Shown here piece by piece: positions 35,115 to 44,005 of a DNA stretch of 64,000 nt. How positions within the stretch are numbered: position 1 is the first letter of the stretch; each line of letters begins with the position of its first letter. A program made the translations under genes and the position numbers. Source of the stretch: Campylobacter iguaniorum (GTDB lineage: Bacteria > Campylobacterota > Campylobacteria > Campylobacterales > Campylobacteraceae); contig NZ_CP009043.1 in the NCBI RefSeq assembly GCF_000736415.1, forward strand, positions 1,116,001 through 1,180,000, written 5' to 3'. Below the pieces are notes generated by a model. That model was not told the DNA's origin, did no database searches, and was given only the letters and a program-made list of their open reading frames with translations.

Positions 35115-36032
35115 ATGACTAAGCATTCTTTAAATTTCCCACAAAACAAACCATTTATCGCTCTTATCAGCTATGACAAACCAGAAGAAAATATCATCTG
35201 CAGTCTTGAAGATATAGCTAAATTTGGCATTAAATTTGAGCTAAATAAAACTGGCAAACTAGCCCCAAACTATGAATTACACAAATTCCCAATATCTTTT
35301 GAAGAGTATAAAAGTAAATTTGATCGCGTCATAAACGAGCAAAAAAATGGCAATAGCTACCTTTTGAATTTATGCTTTAAAACCAAAATCCAAACAAATC
35401 TGAGTTTGGAGCAAATTTATGAGTATTCATCAGCCAAAGCAGTAATCTACAAAAAAGACGATTTCGTCTGCTTCAGTCCTGAGCCGTTTGTATTCATTGA
35501 AGATGGATTTATCCATACTTTTCCTATGAAAGGCACTATAGACGCGAGTTTACCAAACGCAAAAGAGCTACTTTTAAATGACGCAAAAGAGCTTAGCGAG
35601 CAAGCCATGATGACTGATCTTATGCGAAATGACCTATCAATGGTAGCAACAGAAGTGAGAGTGGAGAAATTCAGATACATCTCAAAAGTCAAAAATCTAT
35701 ACCAAACAAGCTCACATATAAGCGGAAAATTAAATCCAGGTTTAAGCCTTAGCGAGATTTTTACTAAAATTTTGCCAGCTGGAAGCATAAGCGGAACGCC
35801 CAAAATCCAGACTTGCAATATCATAAAAGAGTGCGAAAATGAGCCACGCGGATTTTATACTGGGGTTTTTATATATTTTGACGGGGTAATTTGCCAAAGT
35901 TTTGTTATGATACGGTTTGTCAAAAAGCAAAGAGATGAGCTATATTTTTTTAGTGGTGGTGGGATAACAGCGATGAGTGATGCGAAAAAGGAGTATGAAG
36001 AGCTTGGAAACAAAGTCTATTTTCCTTTTTGA
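35115..36032 (+). CDS. pabB: Aminodeoxychorismate synthase component I, PabB
   Basis: This 305-residue chorismate-binding protein retains the active-site motifs FPMKGTIDA, MMTDLMRNDLS, PAGSISGTPK and RGFYTGV, and ends in SGGGITAMSDAKKEYEELGNK. With a glutamine amidotransferase it makes aminodeoxychorismate for folate synthesis. It ends at TGA within a T5 run; deletion of a single T would join it in frame with the PabC gene, giving a PabB-PabC fusion. It may therefore be a frameshifted fusion. Confidence 0.87.
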   Translation: MTKHSLNFPQNKPFIALISYDKPEENIICSLEDIAKFGIKFELNKTGKLAPNYELHKFPISFEEYKSKFDRVINEQKNGNSYLLNLCFKTKIQTNLSLEQIYEYSSAKAVIYKKDDFVCFSPEPFVFIEDGFIHTFPMKGTIDASLPNAKELLLNDAKELSEQAMMTDLMRNDLSMVATEVRVEKFRYISKVKNLYQTSSHISGKLNPGLSLSEIFTKILPAGSISGTPKIQTCNIIKECENEPRGFYTGVFIYFDGVICQSFVMIRFVKKQRDELYFFSGGGITAMSDAKKEYEELGNKVYFPF

Positions 36033-36582
36033 GACGATAAAAATCGTCAATTTTGAGCCGCTAAATTTGGATTTTCACATCGATAGAGCTGTAAATTCCA
36101 CAAGTCAAAAGCTTAAATTTGACTTCAAAAGCATTTTAAAATCACCATTAAATGGGCTTGTGAGAGCAAAAGTAGTTTTTGAAATAAATGGAAATTTACA
36201 TAGCGTGGAATATTTTGCGTATAAAATGCGTGATTTTTACGAGTTTAAACTAACCAAAATAGATTTTGACTACTCTAAAAAATACCTTGATAGAGGCAAC
36301 ATAGAGAAAATAACGCCACAAAATAGCGAAATAGTCATGCTAAAAAATGACTTGGTAACCGATACAAGCATAGCAAATATAGCTATTTTTGATGAAATTT
36401 CTGGCTCGTGGATAACGCCAAAAATCCCACTTCTTAAAGGCACCACTAGAGCAAGACTGCTTCAAAATGGCTTTTTAAAGGAGGCAAATATCACAAAAGA
36501 TATGCTTTTAAAGGCTAAAAGATTTGCCATAATGAACGCAATGATTGGTTTTTATGAGCTAAAAAGCTTCAAATTTAGCTAA
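35995..36582 (+). CDS. pabC: Aminodeoxychorismate lyase-like protein, PabC
   Basis: This class IV PLP fold protein, about 195 residues, keeps LFETIKI, Lys in FDYSKKYLDR (likely PLP lysine region), TSIANIAIF and the TPKIPLLKGTTRARLL signature. It should release pyruvate to give p-aminobenzoate. It is shorter than E. coli PabC. The start is uncertain: ATG 35995 is only 1 nt from AAGGAG; TTG 36004 has better spacing; or it is fused to pabB through a frameshift. It overlaps the convergent HAD gene by 8 nt. Confidence 0.76.
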   Translation: MKSLETKSIFLFETIKIVNFEPLNLDFHIDRAVNSTSQKLKFDFKSILKSPLNGLVRAKVVFEINGNLHSVEYFAYKMRDFYEFKLTKIDFDYSKKYLDRGNIEKITPQNSEIVMLKNDLVTDTSIANIAIFDEISGSWITPKIPLLKGTTRARLLQNGFLKEANITKDMLLKAKRFAIMNAMIGFYELKSFKFS

Positions 36583-37222
36583 AAGCTAGCTCATCAAATT
36601 TGATTATCTCAAATTTAAACTCGTCATTTAGCTTTAGCAAAAGCCTATCTGGATTTACCAAAATCCCAGTCTTTGCAGCTTTTAAAAGTGGCAGATCATT
36701 TATACTATCGCTGTAAAAAACGCTTTTCTTAAGCTCTCCACCACTTAAAATCTCTTTGATTCGTTCCACTTTGCCATCTCTAAAAGCAGGAACGCCCTCC
36801 ATAAATCCACTATAAACGCCGTTTTTGATCTGACTATTTGTCGCGACAAACTCCTCAATACCCAAAAACCCGCAAATCGCCCCCACGATAAAATCATTCG
36901 TCGCAGAAATAACAATAGCCCGACTGCCATTTCGCCTAATCAGATCCAAAGCACCTTTATAGACAACTGGGCGGATTTTCAGCTCTACAAATTTAGCCAA
37001 AAGCGGCTTCAATTCATCCACGCTCTTGCCCTTTACCACGCTTAAAAAGTGCCTTTGATACTCATCCATATCAAGAATGCCCTTAGCATAATCATCTTCG
37101 TACTTTTCTTGAGCTTTTACAAACTCACTTCCCACAAGCCCCTGCTCGCACAAAAAATCCATCCAAAGCTTGGCACTATCTTCTTTTATAAGCGTTTTGT
37201 CAAGATCATATAGATAAATCAT
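36575..37222 (-). CDS. HAD-IB family phosphatase in a transporter operon
   Basis: This 215-residue HAD hydrolase has motif I YDLDKTL (Asp6/Asp8), motif II ISATND, and motif III/IV SDSINDLPLL, of the SerB-like IB class. It hydrolyses phosphomonoesters. It is the last gene of the operon with an ABC importer and an alkaline-phosphatase-fold hydrolase, overlapping the ATPase gene by 17 nt; that context suggests it processes an imported phosphorylated compound. SerB itself is less likely. Confidence 0.82.
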   Translation of the reverse strand: MIYLYDLDKTLIKEDSAKLWMDFLCEQGLVGSEFVKAQEKYEDDYAKGILDMDEYQRHFLSVVKGKSVDELKPLLAKFVELKIRPVVYKGALDLIRRNGSRAIVISATNDFIVGAICGFLGIEEFVATNSQIKNGVYSGFMEGVPAFRDGKVERIKEILSGGELKKSVFYSDSINDLPLLKAAKTGILVNPDRLLLKLNDEFKFEIIKFDELAFS

Positions 37223-38207
37223 CTAGCTCCTTTATCATTTCTTTGTGAATTGTCAAAAACACACTATCGCCGATATTATACAATGAATTTAAAGAATAAT
37301 TTAGTGTATCGATCTTTAGTTCCACACCTTTTACTATGACAAAGTAGCGAATGACATTTCCTAAAAACATTTTTTCTTTGATAAGAGCTTCTATCGAGCC
37401 ATATTTTGCTATTTCTATGGTTTCTGGTCTGATTGCCACGTCTGTTTTGAAACTATGTTCTATTAAATTTGAAAGCGCCTCTGGCGAGAGTATATTATAA
37501 CTTCCTATAAAACTAGCTACAAATTTATTTTTTGGTTTGAGATACAACTCCAAAGCGTCGCTATTTTGGGCTATTTTGCCATTTTCCATAAGTATTATTC
37601 TATCACTCATCGCTAGGGCTTCTTCTTGATCGTGAGTTACAAATATAGTCGTTAAGTTCATCTTTTTGGTGATTAGTTTTATCTGTCCTCTTAGATGTTT
37701 TCTTATCTTTGCATCAAGAGCAGAAAGTGGCTCATCAAGCAAAAGTATACTTGGCTTAGTCACAAGTGATCTTGCTAGTGCCACTCTTTGGGCTTGACCG
37801 CCACTGAGATTATGCGGATAGCTTTTTATCTCTTTTTCAAGTCCAACTATCTCAAGCATTTTTTTAACTCTTTTTTCTATATCTTTTTTATCTAAATTTT
37901 TGATTTTTAATCCATAAGCAATATTCTCATAAACGTTTAAATTTGGAAATAAAGCGTAATTTTGAAAAACCATACCGATATTTCGCTTTTTGATGCTAAC
38001 TTTTGTTATGTCTTTGTCATCTAAGATTATTTTCCCACTTTGTGGATCGCTAAGCCCACAAATACATCTTAAAAGCGTGGATTTGCCACATCCTGAAGGG
38101 CCTAAAAGTGTAACTAGCTCGCCTTTTTTCGCACTAAAGTTTATATCATCAAATACTAGTTTATCTTTGTATGATTTTTTTAAATTTTTAATTTGTAAAT
38201 ATGACAT
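37206..38207 (-). CDS. ABC importer ATPase, PotA/FbpC/PhnT class
   Basis: This 333-residue ATPase has Walker A GPSGCGKSTLL, Q-loop, signature LSGGQAQRVALARSL, Walker B ILLLDEPLSALD and a C-terminal TOBE-like region (about 240-333). This class energises importers for polyamines, ferric iron or 2-aminoethylphosphonate. It sits 1 nt after the second permease stop. Confidence 0.87.
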   Translation of the reverse strand: MSYLQIKNLKKSYKDKLVFDDINFSAKKGELVTLLGPSGCGKSTLLRCICGLSDPQSGKIILDDKDITKVSIKKRNIGMVFQNYALFPNLNVYENIAYGLKIKNLDKKDIEKRVKKMLEIVGLEKEIKSYPHNLSGGQAQRVALARSLVTKPSILLLDEPLSALDAKIRKHLRGQIKLITKKMNLTTIFVTHDQEEALAMSDRIILMENGKIAQNSDALELYLKPKNKFVASFIGSYNILSPEALSNLIEHSFKTDVAIRPETIEIAKYGSIEALIKEKMFLGNVIRYFVIVKGVELKIDTLNYSLNSLYNIGDSVFLTIHKEMIKELDDLSI

Positions 38208-38208
38208 T

Positions 38209-38988
38209 TTATCCCTTTTTTCTATGGCTTATGTATGAGCTTATAAAATTTGCTATAAATATCAAAAGCAAATAACTAACAATAGCCGCACTTGAGACGT
38301 GACCGCTTTTGTTTTTGATATTATAAAGATATACTTGAAGAGTTTCAAACTGCGTGCCTACAAGTATATTGGCATACAAAAACTCACCTATCAAAAATGA
38401 AAACGACAAAAAAATAGATATAAGCAAAGCATCTTTTAAATTTGGAATTATCACTCTAAAAATAGCTCTAAATATTCCATTTCCAAGAATATAGTTTGAA
38501 TATACTATCTCTTTTAAATTTAGGGCTGCAATATTGTTATCAATGCTTCTATATATAAAAGGCGTCGCGATACATACATAACAGCCTATAAGGATGTACG
38601 GCGTCCCGCTTATCGTATCACTATATAGGTTCAAAAGCCCGACGCTAAGCACAATAGGAGCAATAGCAAATGGCAAAATCGATATGAAACTCATCAGATT
38701 TTTTAAATTTAAAAAGTAAAAATTCGCACAAAATACCACTGGAAATATAACTATAATAGCCAAAAATATTGAAGCAAAACAGACTAAAAGTGAGTTAAAA
38801 AGAGCCTCAAAAAATCTAACATCGCCTAAAAGCTCTTTGTAATGAGCTAAGCTAAAGCCATCAGGCAAGATATTTGATGACCAGCTCGATGAAAAAGAGT
38901 AGATCAAAGTAGCCACCATAGGCAAAACTATGATACAAAACAGCACTGAAACGACGCTATAATGATAAATTTGGGATATTTTATTCAT
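38209..38988 (-). CDS. ABC importer permease, second
   Basis: This 259-residue permease has six predicted TMs and an EAA-like loop (GNGIFRAIFRVIIPNLKDA) near residue 170, of the PotC/PhnV type. It pairs with the other permease, with a 4-nt overlap. Confidence 0.84.
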   Translation of the reverse strand: MNKISQIYHYSVVSVLFCIIVLPMVATLIYSFSSSWSSNILPDGFSLAHYKELLGDVRFFEALFNSLLVCFASIFLAIIVIFPVVFCANFYFLNLKNLMSFISILPFAIAPIVLSVGLLNLYSDTISGTPYILIGCYVCIATPFIYRSIDNNIAALNLKEIVYSNYILGNGIFRAIFRVIIPNLKDALLISIFLSFSFLIGEFLYANILVGTQFETLQVYLYNIKNKSGHVSSAAIVSYLLLIFIANFISSYISHRKKG

Positions 38989-39827
38989 TTTTGCCTCTTG
39001 TAATTAAATAAATTTGATACGCAAAATAGTGTCAAAGACACAACTAGCATTAAGCAAAATAGCATAACACTAAGCGCACTAGCAAGATATGGATTTAGGC
39101 TTATATCTCCTGCGATGAGTGAGGCGATACGCACTGGAATGACATTAAAGTTTCCACTACTAAGAGCGTAAATCGTGGCGTAAGCTCCGATTGCGTTTGC
39201 AAATAAAACTATAAAAACTCCAATGATTGGTGGCATCATAATGGGCAAAGCCACTTTAAACCAGTAAGTCGCTCTGCTAGCTCCAAGTATATCACTAGAA
39301 TCGCTACTTCCTTGATCTAGCGTGTGAAACGCAGGATATAAAAGCAAAATCGCAAGTGGAATTTGGAAATAAATATAAACCAAATTTATCCCAACGCTAC
39401 CATAAATATCTATCATAAAATCTATTCCCAAATCCCTAAAAAGCAAATTTATAGCGCCATTTGCACCCATTAAAATAATAAATGCAAAAGCTAGTGGAAC
39501 TCCTGAAAAGTTGCTTGTCATGGTATTGAGCGATAAAAACATATTTCCAAAATGCGAAGCTTGGATTTTATAAAGCGAATACGAACCAAACAATGAAATA
39601 ATCAGTGCTATAAAACTAGAAATAAAACTTATATAAAATGAGTTTAAAAAACTCTGCATAAAAAATCTACTCTCAAATATCTCTCTATAATTATAAAATC
39701 CAAAATCCCCGTCTTCACTAACAAAACTATTTATCAAAATCCAAATAAAAGGAGCTACAATAAACATAAAAAATATGATAAAAAATGGAAGCAGAAATAT
39801 AGTTGCAATTATCTTTTCTCTATTCAT
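38985..39827 (-). CDS. ABC importer permease, first
   Basis: This 280-residue permease has six TMs and an EAA-like loop (GASRATYWFKVALPIMMPP) near residue 183, of the PotB/PhnU type. It overlaps both neighbours by 4 nt. The substrate is not evident from the sequence. Confidence 0.84.
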   Translation of the reverse strand: MNREKIIATIFLLPFFIIFFMFIVAPFIWILINSFVSEDGDFGFYNYREIFESRFFMQSFLNSFYISFISSFIALIISLFGSYSLYKIQASHFGNMFLSLNTMTSNFSGVPLAFAFIILMGANGAINLLFRDLGIDFMIDIYGSVGINLVYIYFQIPLAILLLYPAFHTLDQGSSDSSDILGASRATYWFKVALPIMMPPIIGVFIVLFANAIGAYATIYALSSGNFNVIPVRIASLIAGDISLNPYLASALSVMLFCLMLVVSLTLFCVSNLFNYKRQK

Positions 39828-40627
39828 TTTAGAAGCTCTTTGTTAAAATTTTTACCTTGTTTTACACCTAAAAGCTCGCAAACCAAACCACAAATCTCGC
39901 TTTGTTCCACTTTAGCTTTACTAAGGCTAAATTTATCCCCAAAAACAAAAAACGCCACATCTCTTTCTATATCCAAATTGCCACCATGTGTCATATCATC
40001 ATTCATGCCATGATCGCTTGTGATTATCACGCTAATGCCCTCTTCTAGCCACTTTAATACTAGAGATGACAAAATAATATCAACTCCCCTAGCTGCATTT
40101 CTATACTCTTTGCTATTGTGACCAAATTTATGACCAATATCATCGATATTCATGGAGTGAAAAAGCGTAAAATCAAGATCAAATTTGACCCTCAAACACT
40201 CTCCGTCACTAAATAAATGGCTATCATTGTAGTCATCTTCATAGTAAAACACGCCATAAGGTATATTTAAATCTTGCTCGTTTATGATTATTCTATCTTT
40301 TACTCTATCAAATACAGTCTTATTATACAGTTCACTCACCCAGTAATACGCAGCCGCACCAGCCTTGAGTCCAGCTGATTTGGCATATTCAAATATGCTT
40401 TTAGAACTACTAAAAGGCTTTGAATAGTTGTTTAAAATACCGCTAATTGCTGGTTTGACACCTGTTAATATACACTCATAAAGCGGCCTAGAAATAGAAG
40501 GAAGCTCACATTTTATCTTATAAACCTTGCCGATATTCTCATCGCAAAGCGCCCCCAGTCCTCCCATGCACTCTTTTGCCACGCTATATTCCAAACCATC
40601 TAATATGACCAAAACTACCTTTGACAT
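39824..40627 (-). CDS. Alkaline-phosphatase-superfamily phosphodiesterase-like hydrolase
   Basis: This 267-residue protein has the metal and nucleophile layout of the NPP/phosphonoacetate hydrolase group: ILDGLE (Asp10), probable nucleophile Ser46 in PSISRPLYE, IDDIGHKFGH, ITSDHGMND and THGG. It has no signal peptide, so it should act in the cytoplasm on an imported phosphodiester or phosphonate. It is located between the binding protein and permease genes. Confidence 0.82.
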   Translation of the reverse strand: MSKVVLVILDGLEYSVAKECMGGLGALCDENIGKVYKIKCELPSISRPLYECILTGVKPAISGILNNYSKPFSSSKSIFEYAKSAGLKAGAAAYYWVSELYNKTVFDRVKDRIIINEQDLNIPYGVFYYEDDYNDSHLFSDGECLRVKFDLDFTLFHSMNIDDIGHKFGHNSKEYRNAARGVDIILSSLVLKWLEEGISVIITSDHGMNDDMTHGGNLDIERDVAFFVFGDKFSLSKAKVEQSEICGLVCELLGVKQGKNFNKELLK

Positions 40628-40636
40628 TCCATTGCC

Positions 40637-41683
40637 TTATTTCATATTGATAATTACGTTTTCTTGCCAAAGTCTTGGAAGTTTTTTCGCAGTTTTTTCC
40701 CACTCTTGTGGATTTTTTATAGGTTTAGCATTTTTATACTCACTCTCAGGAATGAGCTTGTCTTTTACATCTTGTGGAAAATCTATATAAGCACTTCTTA
40801 TAGGTCTTGCATAGCCTTTTGCTAAATTTATCTGACCTTCATTAGAAAATATATACTCTCTAGCAAGCTTTGCTGCATTTGGGTTTTTAGCATATTTGTT
40901 TATGATGGTTGTATAGCCGCTCATTATTGAGCCATCTTGTGGGATGATGACAGAGTATCTATCTTTGCCTACCTTATCTCTATAGTTAAGTGCGTTAAAA
41001 TCCCAAATCACAGCTACATCGATTTCGCCTTTTTCTAAGTTTGCGATGCTAGGATCTACCATAGCTAGGCGTCCTTGTTTTGCCAAATCTCCAAAGAAAT
41101 TTAAAGCTGGTTTTAAGTCTTTTTCATCTCCGCCAAGAGCGTAATTCGCAGCTAAAACTCCGCTAACTGCTTGAGCTGCTACGCTTACATCGCCGACTGT
41201 GACTTTATACGTTCCATTTTTTAGATCGCTCCAAGTTTTAGGCGGATTTTTTACTGTTTGATTGTTGATTATAAAAGATATGGTTCCAGTATATGCAAGC
41301 ATCCAGTGGCCGTCTTTGTCTTTTGCCCACTGAGGCACTTCATCCCAGTAGCTAGTCTTAAATGGCTCGCTAACGCCCTCTTTCATAGCTATGGGTCCAA
41401 AGCTTTGTCCTACATCTCCGATGTCTGCAGTAGCGTTTTTCTTCTCAGCTTTAAATTTAGCTATCTCTTGAGCTGAGCTCATATCAGTATCGCTGTGTTT
41501 TAACGAATATAATCTAGATAGATCGTTCCAAGTGTCTTTCCAGTTTGCCCAGCTATCAGGCATTCCGACGCTATTTACCACGCCCTCTTTTTTAGCAGCT
41601 TCTATCAAATTTGGATCAATATTAGCTGCGTTTAACGCATTAAAGCAAATAGCCGTACAAAGAAAAGTTTTTAATAATCTCAT
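40637..41683 (-). CDS. ABC substrate-binding protein, first gene of the operon
   Basis: This 348-residue periplasmic binding protein has a signal peptide (MRLLKTFLCTAICFNALNA) and a Type II fold like iron/polyamine/2-AEP binders, with AYTGTISFIINNQTVK and TYKVTVGDVSVAAQAVSG. The ATG follows AAGGAG. It defines the specificity of the importer and thus the operon, but the ligand residues cannot be read by eye. Fe3+ is less likely because the operon holds two phosphatases. Confidence 0.84.
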   Translation of the reverse strand: MRLLKTFLCTAICFNALNAANIDPNLIEAAKKEGVVNSVGMPDSWANWKDTWNDLSRLYSLKHSDTDMSSAQEIAKFKAEKKNATADIGDVGQSFGPIAMKEGVSEPFKTSYWDEVPQWAKDKDGHWMLAYTGTISFIINNQTVKNPPKTWSDLKNGTYKVTVGDVSVAAQAVSGVLAANYALGGDEKDLKPALNFFGDLAKQGRLAMVDPSIANLEKGEIDVAVIWDFNALNYRDKVGKDRYSVIIPQDGSIMSGYTTIINKYAKNPNAAKLAREYIFSNEGQINLAKGYARPIRSAYIDFPQDVKDKLIPESEYKNAKPIKNPQEWEKTAKKLPRLWQENVIINMK

Positions 41684-41755
41684 TTTGTCTCCTTAAAAAT
41701 TTGGCAAATTGTAAATTTTTTTGGAAACAAAACGATTACAAGTTATATTTATGAT

Positions 41756-42460
41756 TTATTTAAACGCCACAAAAGTAGTGAAATTCGCCCATTTAAAGAT
41801 GGTTTCAACACTTTTAAAACCAGCTTTTAAGCAAAGCTCTTTATTTTCGTTTTCGGTGTATGGGATCAGCACATTTTCTAAAGCTTGACGCTTTTGAGAT
41901 ATTTCAAATTTAGAATAACCTTGATTTGATTTGTAATTTTCATATATTTTTATCATCTCATTTGTGAGCTTTTTGTCCTCAAAAACAAGCTTTTCGCTAA
42001 ATACAAAAACGCCATTTGGATTTAAATTTGCAAAGATTTTTGCTACGAACTCTTCTCTTTTTATCGGTCTGATGAATTGCAAAGTGTAATTAAGTAGCAC
42101 GCAATCGCTCTTAGAAAAATCGCATTTTAGGATATCTGCGACGTCTAAGCTTAGATTTGCACCATACGCTAAGGCTTTGTTTTTGGCTGTTTTTATCATA
42201 GGCTCACTACTATCAACACCGTGCAAATCAAGGTCATTTCTAAGTGAAAAAAGCTTCAAAAGCGTGGTCGCAGTCGAGCAGCCAAGATCAAAAACTCTTG
42301 CATTTTGCCCTAAAGATAGTGCCAAATATTCGCACACTAAAGCTTGCACCTCTGCGTAAAATGGCACTGAGCGACTCACCATATCATCAAAGACACTTAC
42401 CACGCTCTCATCGAACTCAAACTGCTTTTTAACAGGCTCTTTGAAGACCTCATCTCTCAC
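41756..42460 (-). CDS. cmoA: Carboxy-SAM synthase CmoA
   Basis: This 234-residue enzyme starts RDEVFKEP and has FDLGCSTATTLLKL, FIRPIKREEF and NYKSNQGYS, all typical of CmoA. It makes carboxy-SAM from prephenate and SAM, used by CmoB (13170-14018) for tRNA wobble modification. It overlaps ribF by 4 nt as last gene of a nine-gene operon; corresponds to Cj0590. Confidence 0.92.
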   Translation of the reverse strand: MRDEVFKEPVKKQFEFDESVVSVFDDMVSRSVPFYAEVQALVCEYLALSLGQNARVFDLGCSTATTLLKLFSLRNDLDLHGVDSSEPMIKTAKNKALAYGANLSLDVADILKCDFSKSDCVLLNYTLQFIRPIKREEFVAKIFANLNPNGVFVFSEKLVFEDKKLTNEMIKIYENYKSNQGYSKFEISQKRQALENVLIPYTENENKELCLKAGFKSVETIFKWANFTTFVAFK

Positions 42461-43338
42461 AATATATCCCTTGAATGTATGAAATCGTCTTTCAAGCTTA
42501 GATCGCAGACTTTGGCGACATTTCTTGCTATAAGCATATCTTTTGTGATTTGCTCTTTTAAAAGCTCAAGTGAGTCAAATTTGATATTATCGCGAATTCG
42601 CTCGATAAAACAGACCCTAACATCATCAAATTTGCCACTAAGTTTAGCATCTAAAATATGGCTTTCTACGCTAAATTTGGCGTCCGTGCTAAGCCTACAA
42701 CCTATAAAAGTAATTGAGCTATAAGTCACGTCGCCTATTTTCGTCCGTGTCGCATAAACGCCGTCTTTTGGGAGTAAATACGGATCAACGACTAAATTTA
42801 AAGTAGGATAAATCTTGTCTTTACCTATGCCTTGACCCTCCACGACTTTGCCTTTTATGCTGTATTCACGCCCCAAAAGGCGGTTTACTCTATAAATATC
42901 TCCATCTCTGATAAAACGCCTTATGGCTGAGCTATGCACGCCAAGTCCATCGAAGCTAAACTCATCGACAAACACAACTTCCCCACAAAATAGATTTTTC
43001 AAGTCGTGTTTATCCCAAGCTCTATCTTTGCCAAATTTAAAATCATACCCGACTACTATTCGTTTTAGGTTTGGGAACTCGCCAGTCAAAAGCTCTAAAA
43101 ACTCATCGCCTCTAAGCTCACTAATATCTTTAAGATTATAATAAAAACAAGGCACGCCAGCGTATTCTTCTCTTCTATCTCCTGGCGTGATACAGGCTTT
43201 TGAGCTATCAATTACGACCAAAGCTCCGTTATTTCCAAGCTTTTTTATCAGCTCTTTGTGACCTTTATGAATACCATCAAAATGCCCTATGGCGATGGCT
43301 TCTATCTCATTTTTTTGTGTAGTAGTAGAAGATTTCAA
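42457..43338 (-). CDS. ribF: Bifunctional riboflavin kinase/FAD synthetase
   Basis: This 293-residue protein joins an N-terminal nucleotidyltransferase (AIGHFDGIHKGHKELI, then VGYDFKFGKDRA) and a C-terminal flavokinase (GREYSIKGKVVEGQGIGK...YPTLNL). It makes FMN and FAD. The start is TTG at 43338, strongly supported by AAGGAGG, within the 3' end of tlyA (32-nt overlap). Confidence 0.9.
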   Translation of the reverse strand: MKSSTTTQKNEIEAIAIGHFDGIHKGHKELIKKLGNNGALVVIDSSKACITPGDRREEYAGVPCFYYNLKDISELRGDEFLELLTGEFPNLKRIVVGYDFKFGKDRAWDKHDLKNLFCGEVVFVDEFSFDGLGVHSSAIRRFIRDGDIYRVNRLLGREYSIKGKVVEGQGIGKDKIYPTLNLVVDPYLLPKDGVYATRTKIGDVTYSSITFIGCRLSTDAKFSVESHILDAKLSGKFDDVRVCFIERIRDNIKFDSLELLKEQITKDMLIARNVAKVCDLSLKDDFIHSRDIL

Positions 43339-44005
43339 GATTTCCCTCCTTGCCTGGTATTACGGACTCTTTGCTGGCTTTTAGCTCCCAGCCAAAGCTG
43401 GTACAAGCAGATTCAAATTTAGCCATAGCTAGTTTGATTTGCTTAGTGTCTTTGACGACGCCTTTTGAATTGCGTTTGGCGTTTTTGCCAACTTCGAATT
43501 GCGGTTTAAAAAGTATGATTATATCTTTTTTGGCTAGTTTGTCTATATGCTCTAAAATTTGCACCACAGATATGAAGCTCACATCGACGCTTATTAGATC
43601 AAATTTGCCAGCCTTAAACTCCCTAATATCAGTGTTTTCTTGTATTATAATACGTTTATCATCTCTTAAATTTGAGCTGAGTTGAGCTGTCCCTACGTCA
43701 AGCGCTGTGACGCTTTTCACGCCATTTTCAAGCAAAATTTGCACAAATCCACCAGTGCTTGAGCCAATATCAAGAGCATTTAAACCGCTAAAATCATACT
43801 CTAAATCGTTCAAAAATCCCTTTAATTTCAAGGCTGCCCTACTGACATAAATAGTCTCATCGACGCTAAAATTTGGCTCATCGACTTCAAGGCTTGGCTT
43901 ATCTATGATAGCGCCATTTAGGCTTACCTTTCTTGCTTTTATCAGCTCGCTTGCCTTATTTCTGCTGATATTTAGTGAGTTTGCAAGTGCTAAGTCGGCT
44001 CTCAT
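43307..44005 (-). CDS. tlyA: rRNA 2'-O-methyltransferase TlyA
   Basis: This 232-residue enzyme has an N-terminal S4 RNA-binding domain (RADLALANSLNISRNKASELI) and an FtsJ-like methyltransferase core (ALDIGSSTGGFVQILL). TlyA methylates C1409 of 16S rRNA and, in some species, C1920 of 23S rRNA, affecting capreomycin sensitivity. Corresponds to Cj0588. Confidence 0.91.
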   Translation of the reverse strand: MRADLALANSLNISRNKASELIKARKVSLNGAIIDKPSLEVDEPNFSVDETIYVSRAALKLKGFLNDLEYDFSGLNALDIGSSTGGFVQILLENGVKSVTALDVGTAQLSSNLRDDKRIIIQENTDIREFKAGKFDLISVDVSFISVVQILEHIDKLAKKDIIILFKPQFEVGKNAKRNSKGVVKDTKQIKLAMAKFESACTSFGWELKASKESVIPGKEGNLEIFYYYTKK

